In this document: positions 48,286 to 57,796 of the stretch, piece after piece
How the letters are laid out: every line of letters begins with the position of its first letter
Position numbering within the stretch: the first letter of the stretch is position 1
Assembly (NCBI RefSeq): GCF_001310635.1
Contig: NZ_BAXR01000006.1
Span: 1 to 64,000 of the forward strand
Source of the DNA: Bacillus sp. JCM 19034
Lineage (GTDB): Bacteria; Bacillota; Bacilli; Bacillales; Bacillaceae_D
DNA length: 64,000 bases
Reading direction: 5' to 3'
Made by a program: the position numbers and the translations under genes
Notes under the pieces: model-generated
Seen by the model: only the letters and a program-made list of their open reading frames with translations
Databases searched by the model: none
Told to the model about the DNA's origin: nothing

Positions 48286-50372
48286 GTGTCTTCAACAATT
48301 GCTTGGTTAGACGATGTTCACGAATTAACGGTAACGTCAGATTGTTTGCATGAGTTATCAATGAATGAATCCCTTGTTGTAACGGGATCAAGGAAGGATT
48401 ACTCAGTTCATTTTGAGCGTTTTGAAGGGGAACATATAGCGAAGTTTTTTGTGGAAGAACCACTCCCTTTAGGGGAAGAGCTATTTTTGATTGTCAATAA
48501 TAAACGATTTTCAGTCTATCCGGGAGCGATTGTTAGAACAGATTGGTTTGAAGAGAACTATACAAATGAGACGGAAGTTTTAGGAGCTATTTGTACAAGA
48601 AATGAAACGACGTTTACGTTATGGGCACCCACAGCGACTTTCGTTACGTTATATTTGAAAAATAAAAAATTGTCATTAAATAAATGTGAAAAAGGGATAT
48701 GGAAACGAGTTGTTCCAGGAGATTGGCACGGCGAAACGTATGAATATGAGCTTGTTGTTAATGGGGAAGCGGTCCGTGCAATTGACCCGTATGTTAAGGC
48801 GTTACAAGCAAATAGTAAAACAGGCGTGGTAGTTGACTTGCAACGAATTGAATTGGAAACTCTAGATCAGGAACGTTCGTTACCATCAATACATGACGCA
48901 ATAATTTATGAAATTCATGTTAGAGATGCGACGATTTGTGAATGGAGCGGTGTGAAAAAGAAAGGGGCATTTTCTGGGTTAACGGAAACGAACACGACGA
49001 CTCCTTCAGGTTTTTCAACCGGGATTTCTTATATAAAAAGCTTGGGTGTCACACATGTTCAACTACTACCAATTAATGATTTTGCACGTGTCGATGAATG
49101 TAACCCCCACTCCTCTTATAATTGGGGTTATGACCCACTATTTTTTCAAGTACCCGAGGGTAGTTACGCATCTAATGTTACAGATCCACTTGTACGTATT
49201 CAAGAGTGCAAAGAAATGATATTAGCATTTCATAAAGAAAATCTTGGCGTAATTGTAGACGTTGTCTATAATCATGTCTATATTATGGAAGAATCTCCAT
49301 TTGAAAAGATCGTACCAGGTTATTATTTCCGTTATGATCAACATCAAAATATTAGTAATGGTACTGGTGTAGGGAATGATTTTGCGAGTGAGCGAACCAT
49401 GGCTCAAAAATTTATACTTGATACGGTCGATTATTGGCTAACAGAGTTTCAAGTAGATGGATTTCGCTTTGATTTAATGGGTTCAATTGATCTAAATACA
49501 ATGAAGAAAATAGAACAACGATGTGTAAAAGAAGGAAGGCCGATTGTATTACTTGGTGAAGGATGGGATTTGCCAACAGCACTACCGTACTCAATGAAAA
49601 CTACTGCGGATAAAGCTGAGGATATTCCGAATATTTCCTTTTTCAATGATTTTTTTCGCGACTCGCTTAAAGGCGAATTATTCAACGAAGGTGCTCAAGG
49701 ATATGTAAATGGTGGCGGGAAGTATATAGAACGTCTTCCTTTCCTTATAACGGGCTCTGTATTAGAGGAATACGGTACTCCGTTTGTTTCGCTGCCTTCA
49801 CAGTCGATTAATTATGTAGAGTGTCATGATAATCATACACTTTGGGATCGATTGTTAAAAACGAATCCGTCTCAATCAGAAGAAACCCGAAAAAAAATCC
49901 ATCAATTGGCGACAGGCTTAACTATATTAAGTCAAGGAGTGCCTTTTATACACGCCGGTCAGGAATGGTTTCGCACGAAAAAAGGAGATGGGAATAGCTA
50001 TATTTCTGGAGATGAAGTGAATCAATTAAGCTGGAAGAGCAGAGAGCTTGAAGATCGGAATATAAATTTTATTCGTACACTTATTGAGGTTCGAAAAAAG
50101 TATCCAGTTTTTCGATTGCATTCTAAAGAGCAGATTAGAAATCATATTCACATACTTAAAAGTGCTGCCCAATTTTTAGTTTTACCCTTTTAGATAGCAC
50201 GACCGATTTAGCTGTTTATATAAATCCAGGTGAGAAGCAGTACCGAATACATTTGCCGTCATCTGGAACGTGGGAAATCATTGCATCAAATCAACAGCAA
50301 GGAACAATAAAAGGAGAGCATGGAACGATTCAACCGTACGAGTTGCTCGTTTTTAAAAAAACACGTTTATAA
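48286..50372 (+). CDS. pulA: Type I pullulanase (one-base frameshift near the end)
   Basis: Debranching GH13 enzyme that hydrolyses alpha-1,6 links of glycogen or pullulan. The family-specific YNWGYDP is present. Other motifs are the CBM48 FTLWAPTATFVTLYL, VIVDVVYNHVY (conserved region I), FQVDGFRFDLMGSID (nucleophile Asp), LLGEGWDLPT (acid/base Glu) and VECHDNHTLWDRL. There is no signal peptide, so it is intracellular. The frame breaks in TTTT at 50180-50183. One added T gives QFLVFTLLDSTTDLAVYINP and ends at 50372, 695 aa. GTG 48286 follows GAGGAGTG. It is divergent from the glg operon and probably acts with it. Confidence 0.93.
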
Positions 50373-50423
50373 TAGACATAGACAAAAAATTAATAAGGAA
50401 ATGTAGCAACTCGTCAATAAGTA

Positions 50424-50465
50424 CCGTGCAAACTTTTAATTATAAAGTTGCACGCTTTTTCTTTA
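50424..50465 (+). terminator. Terminator after pulA
   Basis: CGTGCAAACTTT pairs with AAAGTTGCACG (one bulge), followed by CTTTTTCTTT. Confidence 0.8.
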
Positions 50466-50566
50466 CCTAAGTTTGATTAAGTTTCACTTCCTATTGCTAA
50501 CATATACCGTATACATTTTATGTTAAAATTTGTGTACAATGTTGTCAAAAGGTACTGGAGGCTAAT

Positions 50567-51142
50567 ATGAAGATTTCATTAGTGAGACATGGAAAGTCAT
50601 TACATGCTGTGAACGATAAAATGAATAGTGTTCAATTTGCAAAATGGGTAGATGATTACAATAAAAAGAGTGTAAAAGAAGAAAAATCATATCCTCACAA
50701 CACGGTATATGAAATGAGCAGGGCTCATTTTGTTGTCACAAGTGATTTGATCCGTTCGATAGAATCTGCTAATCTGTTACAAAGTGGAAAAAAAGTATAT
50801 ACCTCTTTATTGTATCGTGAGGTTGAAATGCCGTTATTTCCGTGGAAATTAAAAGGATTTAAATTAAAGCCAACTACTTGGTCAGTACTGCTCCGTATTA
50901 GTTGGTTGCTAGGATATTCACGAGAATGTGAATCATATAAACAAGCACGTAAACGGGCTGTGCAAGCTGTTGATGAATTAGAGAGATTTGCAAATAAATA
51001 TGAAAGCGTTATATTCATAGGTCATGGCTTCTTTAATCGTTTTATTGCAAAAGAGCTACAAAAAAGAGGTTGGACGGGTTCTAAAAGTCCGAGTCGTGTG
51101 CATTGGGGCTGTAGTACATATTTGAAAGATCATAGTCATTAA
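50567..51142 (+). CDS. Histidine phosphatase superfamily protein
   Basis: A 191-aa protein of the phosphoglycerate-mutase-like (branch 1) histidine phosphatase superfamily. The phosphorylated His lies in MKISLVRHGKS, and the second catalytic His in VIFIGHGFFNRF. TSDLIRSIESANLL is the usual middle motif, and REVEMP carries the catalytic acid. The substrate is unknown. ATG 50567 follows ACTGGAGG. The gene lies 35 bp before the rhamnogalacturonan lyase with no clear terminator, so read-through is possible. Confidence 0.88.
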   Translation: MKISLVRHGKSLHAVNDKMNSVQFAKWVDDYNKKSVKEEKSYPHNTVYEMSRAHFVVTSDLIRSIESANLLQSGKKVYTSLLYREVEMPLFPWKLKGFKLKPTTWSVLLRISWLLGYSRECESYKQARKRAVQAVDELERFANKYESVIFIGHGFFNRFIAKELQKRGWTGSKSPSRVHWGCSTYLKDHSH

Positions 51143-51177
51143 TAACTTTACTAGTTTAATAGAAGGAGGAGAAGCAA

Positions 51178-53717
51178 ATGAACAGGTACAGATATGATTC
51201 ATGTGATTCAGATTTTGGACTAGGAGGACAGAGCACGTCATTTATTAAAAAGTCAGTAAATGAATTAAAAATTGTAAATGTAACAGATAGTTCTGTCACG
51301 TTAAGCTGGGTAGCTTATGAAGGGGCAGATGAATATGCTGTTTACTGGGCGAATAAAAATACGGATCAAATGCAGTACATACAAATAGGCAAAACTTCAA
51401 ATACGACGTTCACTTTTGAACGGTCGACACATGTGCCACATTTCTTTAAAGTGTCAGCGGTTGTCGCTGGAGATGAAGTAGCTAGCTCGGATATCGTACG
51501 CTCTCATAAAAAAAAGAAATTCAATGTACAATTGGAAGAGTTAGACCGTGGGTTAGTAGCTGCATTAACGTCAGAAGGTATATTTTTAAGCTGGCGCTTG
51601 TTGGCAAATGAAGTGACAGGCTATTCGAGCATTGGATTAAGAGGAACGAGTTTTAATGTGTATCGCGATGGTAAAAAATTGCCACTGTTAAAACAAGTAC
51701 GAATTATCTCGATCATGAAGGGGATCGATCTTCTCGTTATTTTGTAAGCGCTGTAATAGGTGGAGAAGAAATCGGTGATATTAGCAAAACAGTTACACCA
51801 TGGGAAAATCCTTATTACGATATTCCACTACAGAAGCCTGCAGATGGCATTACACCAGCGGGGGAAGTCTATACGTATTCCGCTAATGATATGAGTGTTG
51901 GAGATGTAAATGGTGATGGGCAATACGAGTTTATTGTAAAATGGGACCCATCAAATTCAAAGGACGTTTCGCACGTTGGGTATACGGGTAATACATATAT
52001 TGATACGTATACATTGGAAGGGATGCTTTTATATCGAATTGATTTAGGGGTTAATATTCGTTCAGGTGCACATTATACTCAGTTTTTAGTATATGACTTT
52101 GATGGGGATGGAAAAGCTGAATTGATGTTTAAGACCGCACCTGGTACGAAGGTTATTCACTATGATCATAACGGTAATATAAAGTCTGAACAATATATTA
52201 CATTACCGCAGAAAGATATTGAAGCAGGGTATAGCCATAAAGATGACTACCGTTACAGTGCTAACGATTATTATGAACATATTGTTAATACGTTCTTACA
52301 CTGGCATGAGCATGAAGAAGTTGTCGCAGGAAATTGGCCAGCAACGCTAGAAGAATGTTTTAGTATGGATGTCCAATTTAATTATCCGTTATCACGTGCG
52401 GATGCAGAAACATTAACTGATTATTTTATGGATATTTACGCTCCAAGTCGAAGCGAACGGAATAATTTACGCCATTTTGAGGGGTTTGTATTATCAGGTC
52501 CAGAATATTTAACTGTTTTTAATGGTGAGACAGGTGAAGAGTTAGAAACGATTCATTATGAACCTGGGCGCGGTGATGATGGGTTACTATGGGGAGATTA
52601 TGCTTATCCCCGAATTGAACCAGGAAACCGTGTTGATCGTTTCAATGCTGCGGTTGCATATTTAGATGGGGAACGGCCTTCAGCGATTTTTAACCGCGGA
52701 TATTATTCAAGAGCGGCACTTGCAGCATATAATTGGAATGGTGAGAACTTAGAATTAGTGTGGCTTGCTGATAGTGGTCATGTTGGAATGAACAATCCAT
52801 TTAAAAGTAATCCGCATGGTGCACCTGGGAAAAACAAAGCGTTAGCACAATTAGCCGGACAAGGAAACCATTCCATTAGTGTTGCCGATGTAGATGGAGA
52901 TGGAAAGCATGAAATTATCCATGGGGGAGCAACGTTAGATCATGATGGAACGTTATTATATAGCTCAATGGATTATTTGCCAAAAGAGAGTGATTATCCT
53001 GGTGAGTACGTGATTTTAGGTCATGGGGATGCACTTCATGTTGCAGACATCAATCCAGATCGACCAGGACTAGAAATTTATTCGGTATTTGAGGATGAAC
53101 GAGCACCGTATGGTTACGCTCTAAGGAAAGCTGAAGATGGTAAGGTCATTTATGGAGAATATGCGGGTATTGATTTAGGTCGAGCAATGATTGGTGATGT
53201 TGTACGAGGAGAAAGAGGTCTTCAAACATGGACAACTGAACTTCGTAGTGCTGACGGACGCGTTCTAGGGAAACGCTGCCCCGGTACAAATATGAATATT
53301 AAGTGGGCTGGTGATATGTCAACGCAAATTATCAATGGTTCTGGTAATCTTCCACCAACAATTGATGATTGGGAACGCGGTTGTATGTTGACGGCTGAAG
53401 GAACCTTAACAAACAATGGGACGAAAGGCAATCCCTCACTAGTTGCGGATATTTTCGGCGATTGGCGTGAGGAATTGCTCGTTCGATTAACTGATAGTTC
53501 GGCAATCCGAATATATATGAATACAGAAGTGACCGATCGAAAGCTTTTTACACTCATGCATGACATTCAATATCGTACAGGCATTGCTTGGCAAAATTCT
53601 AGCTATAACCAACCTGCCTATCCAAGCTTTTATTTTGCATCAGATATCGATTGGGAATATGTCCCGGTCCCTAATTGTGACGATGATTTAGAGTATTTTG
53701 AAGAAGAAGATGAATAA
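51178..53717 (+). CDS. PL11 rhamnogalacturonan lyase with an N-terminal FN3 domain (one-base frameshift)
   Basis: Cleaves the rhamnogalacturonan I backbone by beta-elimination, like B. subtilis YesW/YesX. Residues about 25-110 form a fibronectin type III domain (LKIVNVTDSSVTLSWVAYEG). The catalytic beta-propeller follows with calcium-type repeats MSVGDVNGDGQYEFIVKWDP, YDFDGDGKAELMFKT and VADVDGDGKHEI. The frame breaks in the A run at 51673-51678. One added A gives DGKKIATVKTSTNYLDHEGD and joins both parts, 846 aa. There is no signal peptide, suggesting cytoplasmic action on imported fragments or undetected export. AGGAGGAG precedes ATG 51178. The tail is acidic (DLEYFEEEDE). Confidence 0.9.
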
Positions 53718-53934
53718 TTAGTGAGATGGCAAACAATGCGCTAAAAAGGATTTTAATAGCTAGAGTTCATTTCAAACGAGAGGAACTAGTATTTTACGTA
53801 GAGTGTGGCAAACAGATGAATTTGTTCAGTAGTGGGTAAATTAGCGTCCAATTTAAAGTCATAGTTTAATAATTAAGACTAAAGGTTTATACTAGTGATG
53901 AGGCAGTTACTATTGACATAGGGAATGAAGTCGT

Positions 53935-54267
53935 ATGATTGAGAAGGTCTTAATAGTGGAAGGGTCAAATGATCGTAAACGAGTGAAAAAAGTATTAGAC
54001 GAAACAGTCACGATTGTTTGTACTCATGGTACATTAAGTAGTGAGAAGCTTGAGGAGTTCATTTTACCAATTGAAAATGAAGATGTGTATATTTTAGTTG
54101 ATGCAGATGCGTCAGGGGAAAAGATACGTAAACAATTAAAGCACGAACTACCAAATGCTATTCACCTTTATACGATGCGAGAATACGGTCAAGTTGAATC
54201 AACACCTCTTTCTTATTTAGCTCAAGTGTTAAGAGCCTATTTTCAAGTGAAGGAACCAATAAAATAA
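53935..54267 (+). CDS. Toprim-domain protein
   Basis: A 110-aa protein that is essentially one Toprim fold. The catalytic Glu lies in KVLIVEGSNDRKRV, the paired aspartates in VYILVDADASGEKIRKQL, and TREYGQVE-like C-terminal elements follow (TMREYGQVESTPLSYLAQVL). Small solitary Toprim proteins of this kind (for example B. subtilis YusF) are widespread in Bacillales, and their function is unclear. The ribosome site is weak (GGGAATG). It is not part of an obvious operon. Confidence 0.85.
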   Translation: MIEKVLIVEGSNDRKRVKKVLDETVTIVCTHGTLSSEKLEEFILPIENEDVYILVDADASGEKIRKQLKHELPNAIHLYTMREYGQVESTPLSYLAQVLRAYFQVKEPIK

Positions 54268-54283
54268 AAAGGTTATTACTAAC

Positions 54284-54336
54284 TCGTTACTTTGGTTGAA
54301 AGTGTCATTTTTTCAACCAAAGTAACGTTTTTATTT
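54284..54336. terminator. Bidirectional terminator between the Toprim and GH43 genes
   Basis: A 17-bp stem (CGTTACTTTGGTTGAAA / TTCAACCAAAGTAACG) followed by TTTTTATTTTT lies between convergent genes. Confidence 0.9.
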
Positions 54337-55317
54337 TTACTTATAGGGGTCGATTGTTTGTATTGTGCCATCTTCGTTATAATGGAGCTCAGTGAACTTA
54401 ACGGAACGTTTATGGTTGACTCCATTTGATAATGAACAATCATGGTAGAATAAATACCACTTATCTTTAAATTGAACGATAGAATGATGAGTCGTCCAAC
54501 CGATGACCGGTTTTAAGATGGTTCCTTTGAAGACAAAAGGCCCTAGTGGATTTTTACTGATCGCATATACAATTTTATGAGTAGTCCCAGTTGAGTAGGA
54601 TAAATAATAGTAATCAAGATATTTATGAACCCAAGGGCCTTCAAAATAACGACGGTCTTCATCACCTGTCAAAATAGGGTTCCCTTCGTCATCAATTATG
54701 GAAATTTCTTTAGGTTCTTCTTTAAATGAGAGCATATCATCACTCAATTCGGCTACACGTGGTCCAAGAGCGGGTGCATCAAGAGCTGGCCCTTCTGCAT
54801 CAGGAAGATATGTCCCTGTTTGCCATTTTTCAAGCTGGCCTCCCCATAAACCACCAAAATAGCAGTATGCCCTTTCATCTCCATCAACAAATACAGCAGG
54901 ATCTATGCTGAAGCTTCCTGCAATATATTGATCCTCTGGTTTAAAAGGACCTGCTGGTGATTTGCTCGTTGCAACACCAATACGAAAGATTCCATCATGG
55001 TCCCTTGCAGGAAAGAAGAAGTAATACGTCCCATTTTTATAGGCAGCATCAGGTGCCCACATTTGCTGAGAAGCCCAAGGTACGTCCCGAACATGCAGCA
55101 CTTTTCCATGGTCTACGACAGGACCTTCAATACTGTCCATTGAAAATACATGATAGTCCTCCATTTGATATTGATCACCATTGTCATTATCAGGACCATC
55201 GTGTTCAAGGTCATGAGACGGATAAATATACAATGTACCATCGAATACGTGGGCGGAAGGATCTGCAGTGTATAAATGCGTTACAATTGGTTCGTTTTGC
55301 TTCACTTTTTTTGTCAT
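54337..55317 (-). CDS. Glycoside hydrolase family 43 enzyme
   Basis: A 326-aa five-bladed beta-propeller hydrolase. The three catalytic acids are visible: Asp base in LYTADPSAHVF, the pKa-modulating Asp in FSIDPAVFVDGDERAYCYF and the acid Glu in RRYFEGPWVHKY. Family members act on xylan, arabinan or galactan side chains; the exact activity cannot be told. No signal peptide is present. ATG 55317 follows TAGGAGAG. A near-perfect CcpA site lies about 67 bp upstream, so glucose repression is likely. The PL11 lyase nearby suggests use on pectin-derived oligosaccharides. Confidence 0.9.
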   Translation of the reverse strand: MTKKVKQNEPIVTHLYTADPSAHVFDGTLYIYPSHDLEHDGPDNDNGDQYQMEDYHVFSMDSIEGPVVDHGKVLHVRDVPWASQQMWAPDAAYKNGTYYFFFPARDHDGIFRIGVATSKSPAGPFKPEDQYIAGSFSIDPAVFVDGDERAYCYFGGLWGGQLEKWQTGTYLPDAEGPALDAPALGPRVAELSDDMLSFKEEPKEISIIDDEGNPILTGDEDRRYFEGPWVHKYLDYYYLSYSTGTTHKIVYAISKNPLGPFVFKGTILKPVIGWTTHHSIVQFKDKWYLFYHDCSLSNGVNHKRSVKFTELHYNEDGTIQTIDPYK

Positions 55318-55383
55318 TGAACGTCTCTCCTATCGTTTAAGAAATCTATACAGTGCCTAAATTATAGGGAGAGGATAACTTTA

Positions 55384-55397
55384 TGTAAACGGTTAAA
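55384..55397 (-). promoter_or_regulatory. cre site (CcpA) for the GH43 gene
   Basis: TGTAAACGGTTAAA matches 13 of 14 positions of TGWAANCGNTNWCA and lies about 67 bp upstream of the GH43 start, a usual position for catabolite repression. Confidence 0.7.
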
Positions 55398-55601
55398 CTA
55401 AAGAATTTATCTAAAAAAGAATAGATTCTCTTCACATTAAGCTTAGTCGAGTAACGGATAAGAACACCCATTTCTTAATCTAGTCAAGAAGGAATTAGGG
55501 AGTTATACCATGTTATCCTCATCGTGAACACAGATTACTAGAATGTCCATTTGTTATTTATGACTAACCATTGAATGTTAGAATAAAAAAGGGAGCTGCG
55601 A

Positions 55602-55897
55602 ATGTACAAACTACAGAAGGGTTGCTGATACCTTTGAATAAAGCACTAAAGGGAATGTTTCTATTATTAATTACAAGTTTGCTAATTAATATTTACACAA
55701 TAATAAATACGAGCGATATAAAAAATGAAATAGAGCTCTTAAGAGAGCGACTTTCTAATTATGAACAAATGATAGATAATCGTTTTTTTTCTATTGAACG
55801 TGAATTGCTTGAATTACATGAGCAAAATCAATGGGTTACAAATATGACGTTTCATCCAAATGTAGCAGAATCTAAACCAGAAGAGCATCTACTATGA
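55602..55897 (+). CDS. Single-helix membrane protein with extracytoplasmic coiled coil (probable frameshift)
   Basis: ATG 55602 behind AAAAAGGGAGC reads MYKLQK and then stops. One G added to the GGG at 55619-55621 gives MYKLQKGLLIPLNKALKGMF, then a helix (LLLITSLLINIYTII) and a coiled coil (IKNEIELLRERLSNYEQMID, RFFSIERELLELHEQN). Without repair the frame opens at TTG 55571 with no ribosome site. No family is recognised. Its stop overlaps the next start (ATGA), and the two may be one gene. Confidence 0.5.
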
Positions 55898-56067
55898 CTT
55901 CATCCTCTTCTATGTACGTTGATACAGAGATGGGTGATGGTAACATTGAAGTAATGAATAATTGGTATATACAATTGACAGAAGTAGGTCTCGTTTCGGT
56001 AGACATTGAGGTGACCTACGCTGATGGCTTTACGTATGTTGAAACAGAGGTTCCGGTTACGTATTAA
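55894..56067 (+). CDS. Small beta-strand-rich protein or C-terminal part of the preceding gene
   Basis: ATG 55894 reads MTSSSSMYVDTEMGDGNIEV and then alternating hydrophobic strands (WYIQLTEVGLVSVDIEVTYA), 57 aa in all. There is no ribosome site of its own beyond sequence within the preceding gene. A single added base near 55893 would fuse it to the coiled-coil protein as an external beta domain. No family is recognised. Confidence 0.45.
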   Translation: MTSSSSMYVDTEMGDGNIEVMNNWYIQLTEVGLVSVDIEVTYADGFTYVETEVPVTY

Positions 56068-56074
56068 AAAATGA

Positions 56075-56113
56075 AAAAAGGCGATTATCCGTCTAGGGTA
56101 ACTGCCTTTTTCA
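56075..56113. terminator. Terminator between the 55.6 kb gene(s) and the Dabb gene
   Basis: AAAAAGGCGATTATCC pairs imperfectly with GGGTAACTGCCTTTTT, with T and A runs at both ends, between convergent genes. Confidence 0.75.
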
Positions 56114-56126
56114 ATGAAAATACTTA

Positions 56127-56438
56127 TTATTTTGATAATACAATATAGTCAACTTCCTGAAAACGATCCACTTCCACTTTCCATCTTTCCTCGACAAACG
56201 CTACATGGCTTGGATGTCTATTGTACGTATCGTAATCTTCTTGTGAGAAAAATTCCATAGAAAATCCAAAATCATAGTTCATTTTTGGACTCGTTTGTTT
56301 TAATACTTCAAAATTTTGAACAACTGGGATTGCACTAAGAATATCCTTTCCTTCTTTTAAAAAGGTTTCAGTTGCCTCGTCATTGATATGGTGCTTAAGG
56401 GTAAAAAAAGCAATATGTTTAATGGTTCCTTGTTCCAT
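56127..56438 (-). CDS. Dabb-family (stress-responsive alpha-beta barrel) protein
   Basis: A 103-aa dimeric alpha-beta barrel protein: IKHIAFFTLKHHINDEATET, FGFSMEFFSQEDYDTYNRHP and HVAFVEERWKVEVDRF match the Dabb pattern, including the conserved His near the N-terminus. Members range from stress proteins to polyketide cyclases, so the role is open. A strong AAGGAGGAG precedes ATG 56438. Confidence 0.9.
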   Translation of the reverse strand: MEQGTIKHIAFFTLKHHINDEATETFLKEGKDILSAIPVVQNFEVLKQTSPKMNYDFGFSMEFFSQEDYDTYNRHPSHVAFVEERWKVEVDRFQEVDYIVLSK

Positions 56439-56678
56439 TATTTCTCCTCCTTCCTTTTTTACTATTATGTCATAAATTTGAAGGGGACGTTAGGGAATGT
56501 TAGAAATAATTGTGGCCTTGATTTTCAAACGTTTTGAAGGTGCTCAAAATTGTGGGAACTTGTAAGTCCATTTAGTTGATAAATTATTTGTTTTAGTCGA
56601 AAATAAGGTAGGAACAATATTGAGCGTTTTTGGTTAAATATTAAAAGGTTAACTATCAAAGCAATAGGAGGGGCATGA

Positions 56679-57734
56679 ATGGAGATAGGAATTAGCACAT
56701 TTGTTGAGACAACACCGACATTAGAAAATGGGAAGGCACCAACACATGCAAAAAGAATTCGTGAAGTTGTTGAAGAGATTGTTTTAGCTGATCAAGTTGG
56801 ATTAGATGTATTCGGAGTAGGGGAGCATCATCGACAAGATTTTGCTGCGTCATCCCCAGCCGTTGTATTAGCAGCTGCAGCAGCACAGACGAAAAATATT
56901 CGTTTGACGAGTGCGGTAACAGTACTTTCTTCTGCAGATCCTGTTCGTGTTTTTCAAGATTTCGCAACAGTAGATGCTATTTCGAATGGTCGTGCTGAAA
57001 TTATGGCAGGAAGGGGTTCATTTATTGAGTCGTTTCCGCTGTTTGGATATGATTTAAATGATTACAATGAACTGTTTGAAGAAAAGCTAGAGCTTTTGTT
57101 AAAAATTCGTGAATCGGAAAAAGTGACGTGGAGCGGCAAGCATAGGCCAGCTATTAATGATTTAGGAGTTTATCCACGTCCTGTGCAAGAACCCCTTCCA
57201 GTTTGGATTGGTAGTGGTGGGAATTCTGAATCAGTTGTACGAGCAGGTCTACTAGGGTTGCCACTTGTTTTAGCAATTATTGGTGGAAGTCCCCTACAAT
57301 TTGAACCACTTGTTCGTTTATATAAACGAGCAGCTGAACATGCAGGTCATGATGTGACGAAGCTTCCTGTCGCTTCACATTCACACGGTTTTGTTGCAAA
57401 GACTACAGAAGCCGCAGCAGATGCTTTTTATCCATCGACTAAGTACGTCATGAGTCAGTTAGGACGCGAACGTGGCTGGCCACCTTATACACGTGATTCC
57501 TTTGATGCTGCACGAAGCTTTGAAGGTGCACTATATGTTGGTGATGTCCAAACGGTTGCGGATAAGATTATCCATTTACGAAAAGAAGTCGGCATTACAC
57601 GCTTTATGCTACACGTTCCTGTTGGTTCAATGCAGCATGAACTAGTAATGAGTGCGATCGAGCTATTAGGTAAGGAGGTAGCACCGATCGTCAGAGAAGA
57701 AATTAGCAAATGGGAAGAGAATGAAACTAAATGA
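56679..57734 (+). CDS. LLM-class flavin-dependent oxidoreductase (luciferase-like)
   Basis: A TIM-barrel flavoenzyme of 351 aa. Features are the N-terminal strand MEIGISTFVETTP, DVFGVGEHHRQDFAASSPAV, then RLTSAVTVLSSADPVRVFQD and GRAEIMAGRGSF, and PLPVWIGSGGNSESVVRAG near the phosphate site. It resembles the LLM group TIGR03858 found in Bacillus and actinobacteria, which lack a known substrate. AGGAGGGGC precedes ATG 56679. It is monocistronic with a terminator shared with the pentapeptide gene. Confidence 0.9.
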   Translation: MEIGISTFVETTPTLENGKAPTHAKRIREVVEEIVLADQVGLDVFGVGEHHRQDFAASSPAVVLAAAAAQTKNIRLTSAVTVLSSADPVRVFQDFATVDAISNGRAEIMAGRGSFIESFPLFGYDLNDYNELFEEKLELLLKIRESEKVTWSGKHRPAINDLGVYPRPVQEPLPVWIGSGGNSESVVRAGLLGLPLVLAIIGGSPLQFEPLVRLYKRAAEHAGHDVTKLPVASHSHGFVAKTTEAAADAFYPSTKYVMSQLGRERGWPPYTRDSFDAARSFEGALYVGDVQTVADKIIHLRKEVGITRFMLHVPVGSMQHELVMSAIELLGKEVAPIVREEISKWEENETK

Positions 57735-57752
57735 AGCGTTACATCATTTTAA

Positions 57753-57791
57753 TAGGCAGCACGAAAGACGTTAAATCTTTCGTGCTGCCTA
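57753..57791. terminator. Bidirectional hairpin between the LLM and pentapeptide genes
   Basis: AGGCAGCACGAAAG pairs perfectly with CTTTCGTGCTGCCT. Short T/A tracts flank it, and it separates convergent genes. Confidence 0.75.
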
Positions 57792-57796
57792 AACAT

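Noticed and set aside
48194-48463. An 89-codon minus-strand frame overlapping the pullulanase start
   Set aside because: It lies mostly antisense to a well-supported gene and has no ribosome site or recognisable family.
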